Origin: an uncultured Bacteroides sp.
Lineage (GTDB): Bacteria; Bacteroidota; Bacteroidia; Bacteroidales; UBA932
Reading direction: 5' to 3'
Assembly (NCBI GenBank): GCA_900543205.1
Contig: UQQM01000003.1
Location: 39,873-103,872, forward strand
Length of the DNA stretch: 64,000 nt
A program made the position numbers and the translations under genes. Position 1 is the stretch's first letter. Each line of letters opens with the position of its first letter. Below, piece by piece: positions 62,908 to 64,000 of the stretch. The notes beneath the pieces are model-generated. The model saw only the letters and a list, made by a program, of their open reading frames with translations, searched no databases and had not been told where the DNA came from.

Positions 62908-64000
62908 ATGTGTGGAATAGTAGGTTATGTGGGAGGCCGCCAGGCCTACCCGATATTGATAAAGGGGCTGCAGCGCCTGGAGTACAGGGGCTATGACAGC
63001 GCGGGAGTGGCGCTGGTCAACGACAGCTCGGAACTCGTGGTCTACAAGACCAGGGGCAAGGTGAAGGACCTCGAGAACCTCACGGCCGGGAAGGACGTCA
63101 GCGGCAGCATAGGCATAGCCCACACGCGCTGGGCGACCCACGGAGAGCCCAGCGACGTCAACGCCCACCCGCACGTCTCGGAGAACCGCAGGCTCGCTGT
63201 CATCCACAACGGCATCATCGAGAACTATCTCGCGCTGCGCACCGAGCTCACGCGCCTGGGCTACCACTTCGTGAGCCAGACCGACACGGAGGTGATAGTC
63301 CAGCTGATACAGTACATGATGGACTCCCACGGCATATCCCTCGGGGAGGCCGTGCCCCTGGCGCTGCGCAACGTCGTGGGGGCCTACGCGCTCGCCATCA
63401 TCGACAAGGAGGAGCCCGACAGGATCATAGCCGCACGCAAGGGCAGCCCGCTGCTCATCGGCGTGGGCGAGAACGAGTACTTCGTGGCGTCGGACGCCTC
63501 GCCCATCATCGAATACACCAACAAGGTGGTCTACCTCGGGGAGGAGCAGATAGCCTACATCCAGCGCGGGCAGGAGCTGCGCATCACCGACCTCGGCAGC
63601 GTCGAGCAGACCCCCGTCGTGCGCCAGCTGGAGCTCAGCCTCAGCGAGATCGAGAAGGGCGGCTTCCCCCACTTCATGCTCAAGGAGATATTCGAGCAGC
63701 CCAGGGCCCTGCGCAACTCCATGAAGGGCAGGCTCCACCCGGAGCTCGGTACCGTCAAACTCTCCGGCATCATAGACCACCGCGAGAGGATACTCAACGC
63801 CAGGCGCTTCATCATCTGCGGATGCGGCACCTCATGGCACGCGGGGCTTATCGGAAAGTACATCATCGAGGATCTCACGCGCATACCCGTGGATGTCGAG
63901 TACTCCTCCGAGTTCCGCTACCGCAGGCCAGTCATCTTCCCCGATGACGTGGTCATCGCCATCTCGCAGTCGGGCGAGACCGCCGACACCCTGGCCGCAG
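62908..64000 (+). CDS. glmS: glutamine-fructose-6-phosphate aminotransferase, 3' end outside the window
   Basis: The first 364 codons of GlmS, which makes glucosamine-6-phosphate for cell-wall synthesis. The N-terminal nucleophile MCGIVGYVGG, EYRGYDSAG, HTRWATHGEP and HNGIIENY form the glutamine amidotransferase domain; ICGCGTSWHAG and ISQSGETADTL begin the sugar isomerase domain. The frame is intact to the edge. Confidence 0.97.
   Translation, partial: MCGIVGYVGGRQAYPILIKGLQRLEYRGYDSAGVALVNDSSELVVYKTRGKVKDLENLTAGKDVSGSIGIAHTRWATHGEPSDVNAHPHVSENRRLAVIHNGIIENYLALRTELTRLGYHFVSQTDTEVIVQLIQYMMDSHGISLGEAVPLALRNVVGAYALAIIDKEEPDRIIAARKGSPLLIGVGENEYFVASDASPIIEYTNKVVYLGEEQIAYIQRGQELRITDLGSVEQTPVVRQLELSLSEIEKGGFPHFMLKEIFEQPRALRNSMKGRLHPELGTVKLSGIIDHRERILNARRFIICGCGTSWHAGLIGKYIIEDLTRIPVDVEYSSEFRYRRPVIFPDDVVIAISQSGETADTLAA

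Overview
This is a GC-rich, gene-dense stretch of a Bacteroidota chromosome, most likely order Bacteroidales; family and genus cannot be fixed from the sequence. The evidence is the repeated Bacteroidota promoter pattern (TTTG, about 20 nt, TAnnTTTG), fimbrillin-like lipoproteins with BACON modules, an S46 dipeptidyl-peptidase, a small histone H1-like protein, a clostripain-type lipoprotein and golvesin-type domains. No tRNA, rRNA, CRISPR array, transposase or phage structural gene was seen.

Region 1 (1-11.7 kb) is one tightly packed plus-strand operon cut by the left edge: FHA protein, PP2C phosphatase, M48-type metalloprotease with a TerB-like tail, a protein kinase fused to an AAA+ ATPase, a secreted glycerophosphodiesterase, a 1348-residue STAND/NACHT-like NTPase, a second secreted glycerophosphodiesterase, and a protein with two C-terminal membrane helices. 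It looks like a phospho-signalling stress or defence system, and this combination is not one I can name.

Region 2 (11.7-27 kb) looks like a RiPP-type system. It holds an HPr-kinase-like protein, an S26-type peptidase, a PqqD-like leader-binding protein, an ABC exporter and a nucleotidyltransferase. Downstream are three small peptides of 44-53 residues, each with a YxxP motif and each directly before a fimbrillin-type lipoprotein. Two lipoproteins carry a DNA/RNA non-specific endonuclease domain. The region shows duplication and decay: a frameshifted second nucleotidyltransferase, a mosaic ABC-exporter remnant, an 8-G tract inside one nuclease gene, and a leader with a strong terminator hairpin before the third peptide. 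No lasso cyclase or B2 protease is present.

Region 3 (27-41 kb) carries a HdeD-like membrane protein, an AT-richer AAA/DUF4143 gene, an MsbA-like exporter, a VanZ-like protein, a large amidase/golvesin protein, nucleotide-sugar enzymes, a PAP2 phosphatase, and an RNase HI - PdxA - S46 peptidase run.

Region 4 (41-64 kb) is mostly housekeeping: recA-trpS, rlmN, a patatin/BamA-like protein, recX, tdk, a xerD-like recombinase behind a duplicated promoter, rsmI, rplY-pth, an H1-like protein, an M6 protease, tpiA, tyrS-rbfA-FtsX permease, manA, a DJ-1 family protein, an S4-domain gene broken by an amber codon, and the start of glmS.
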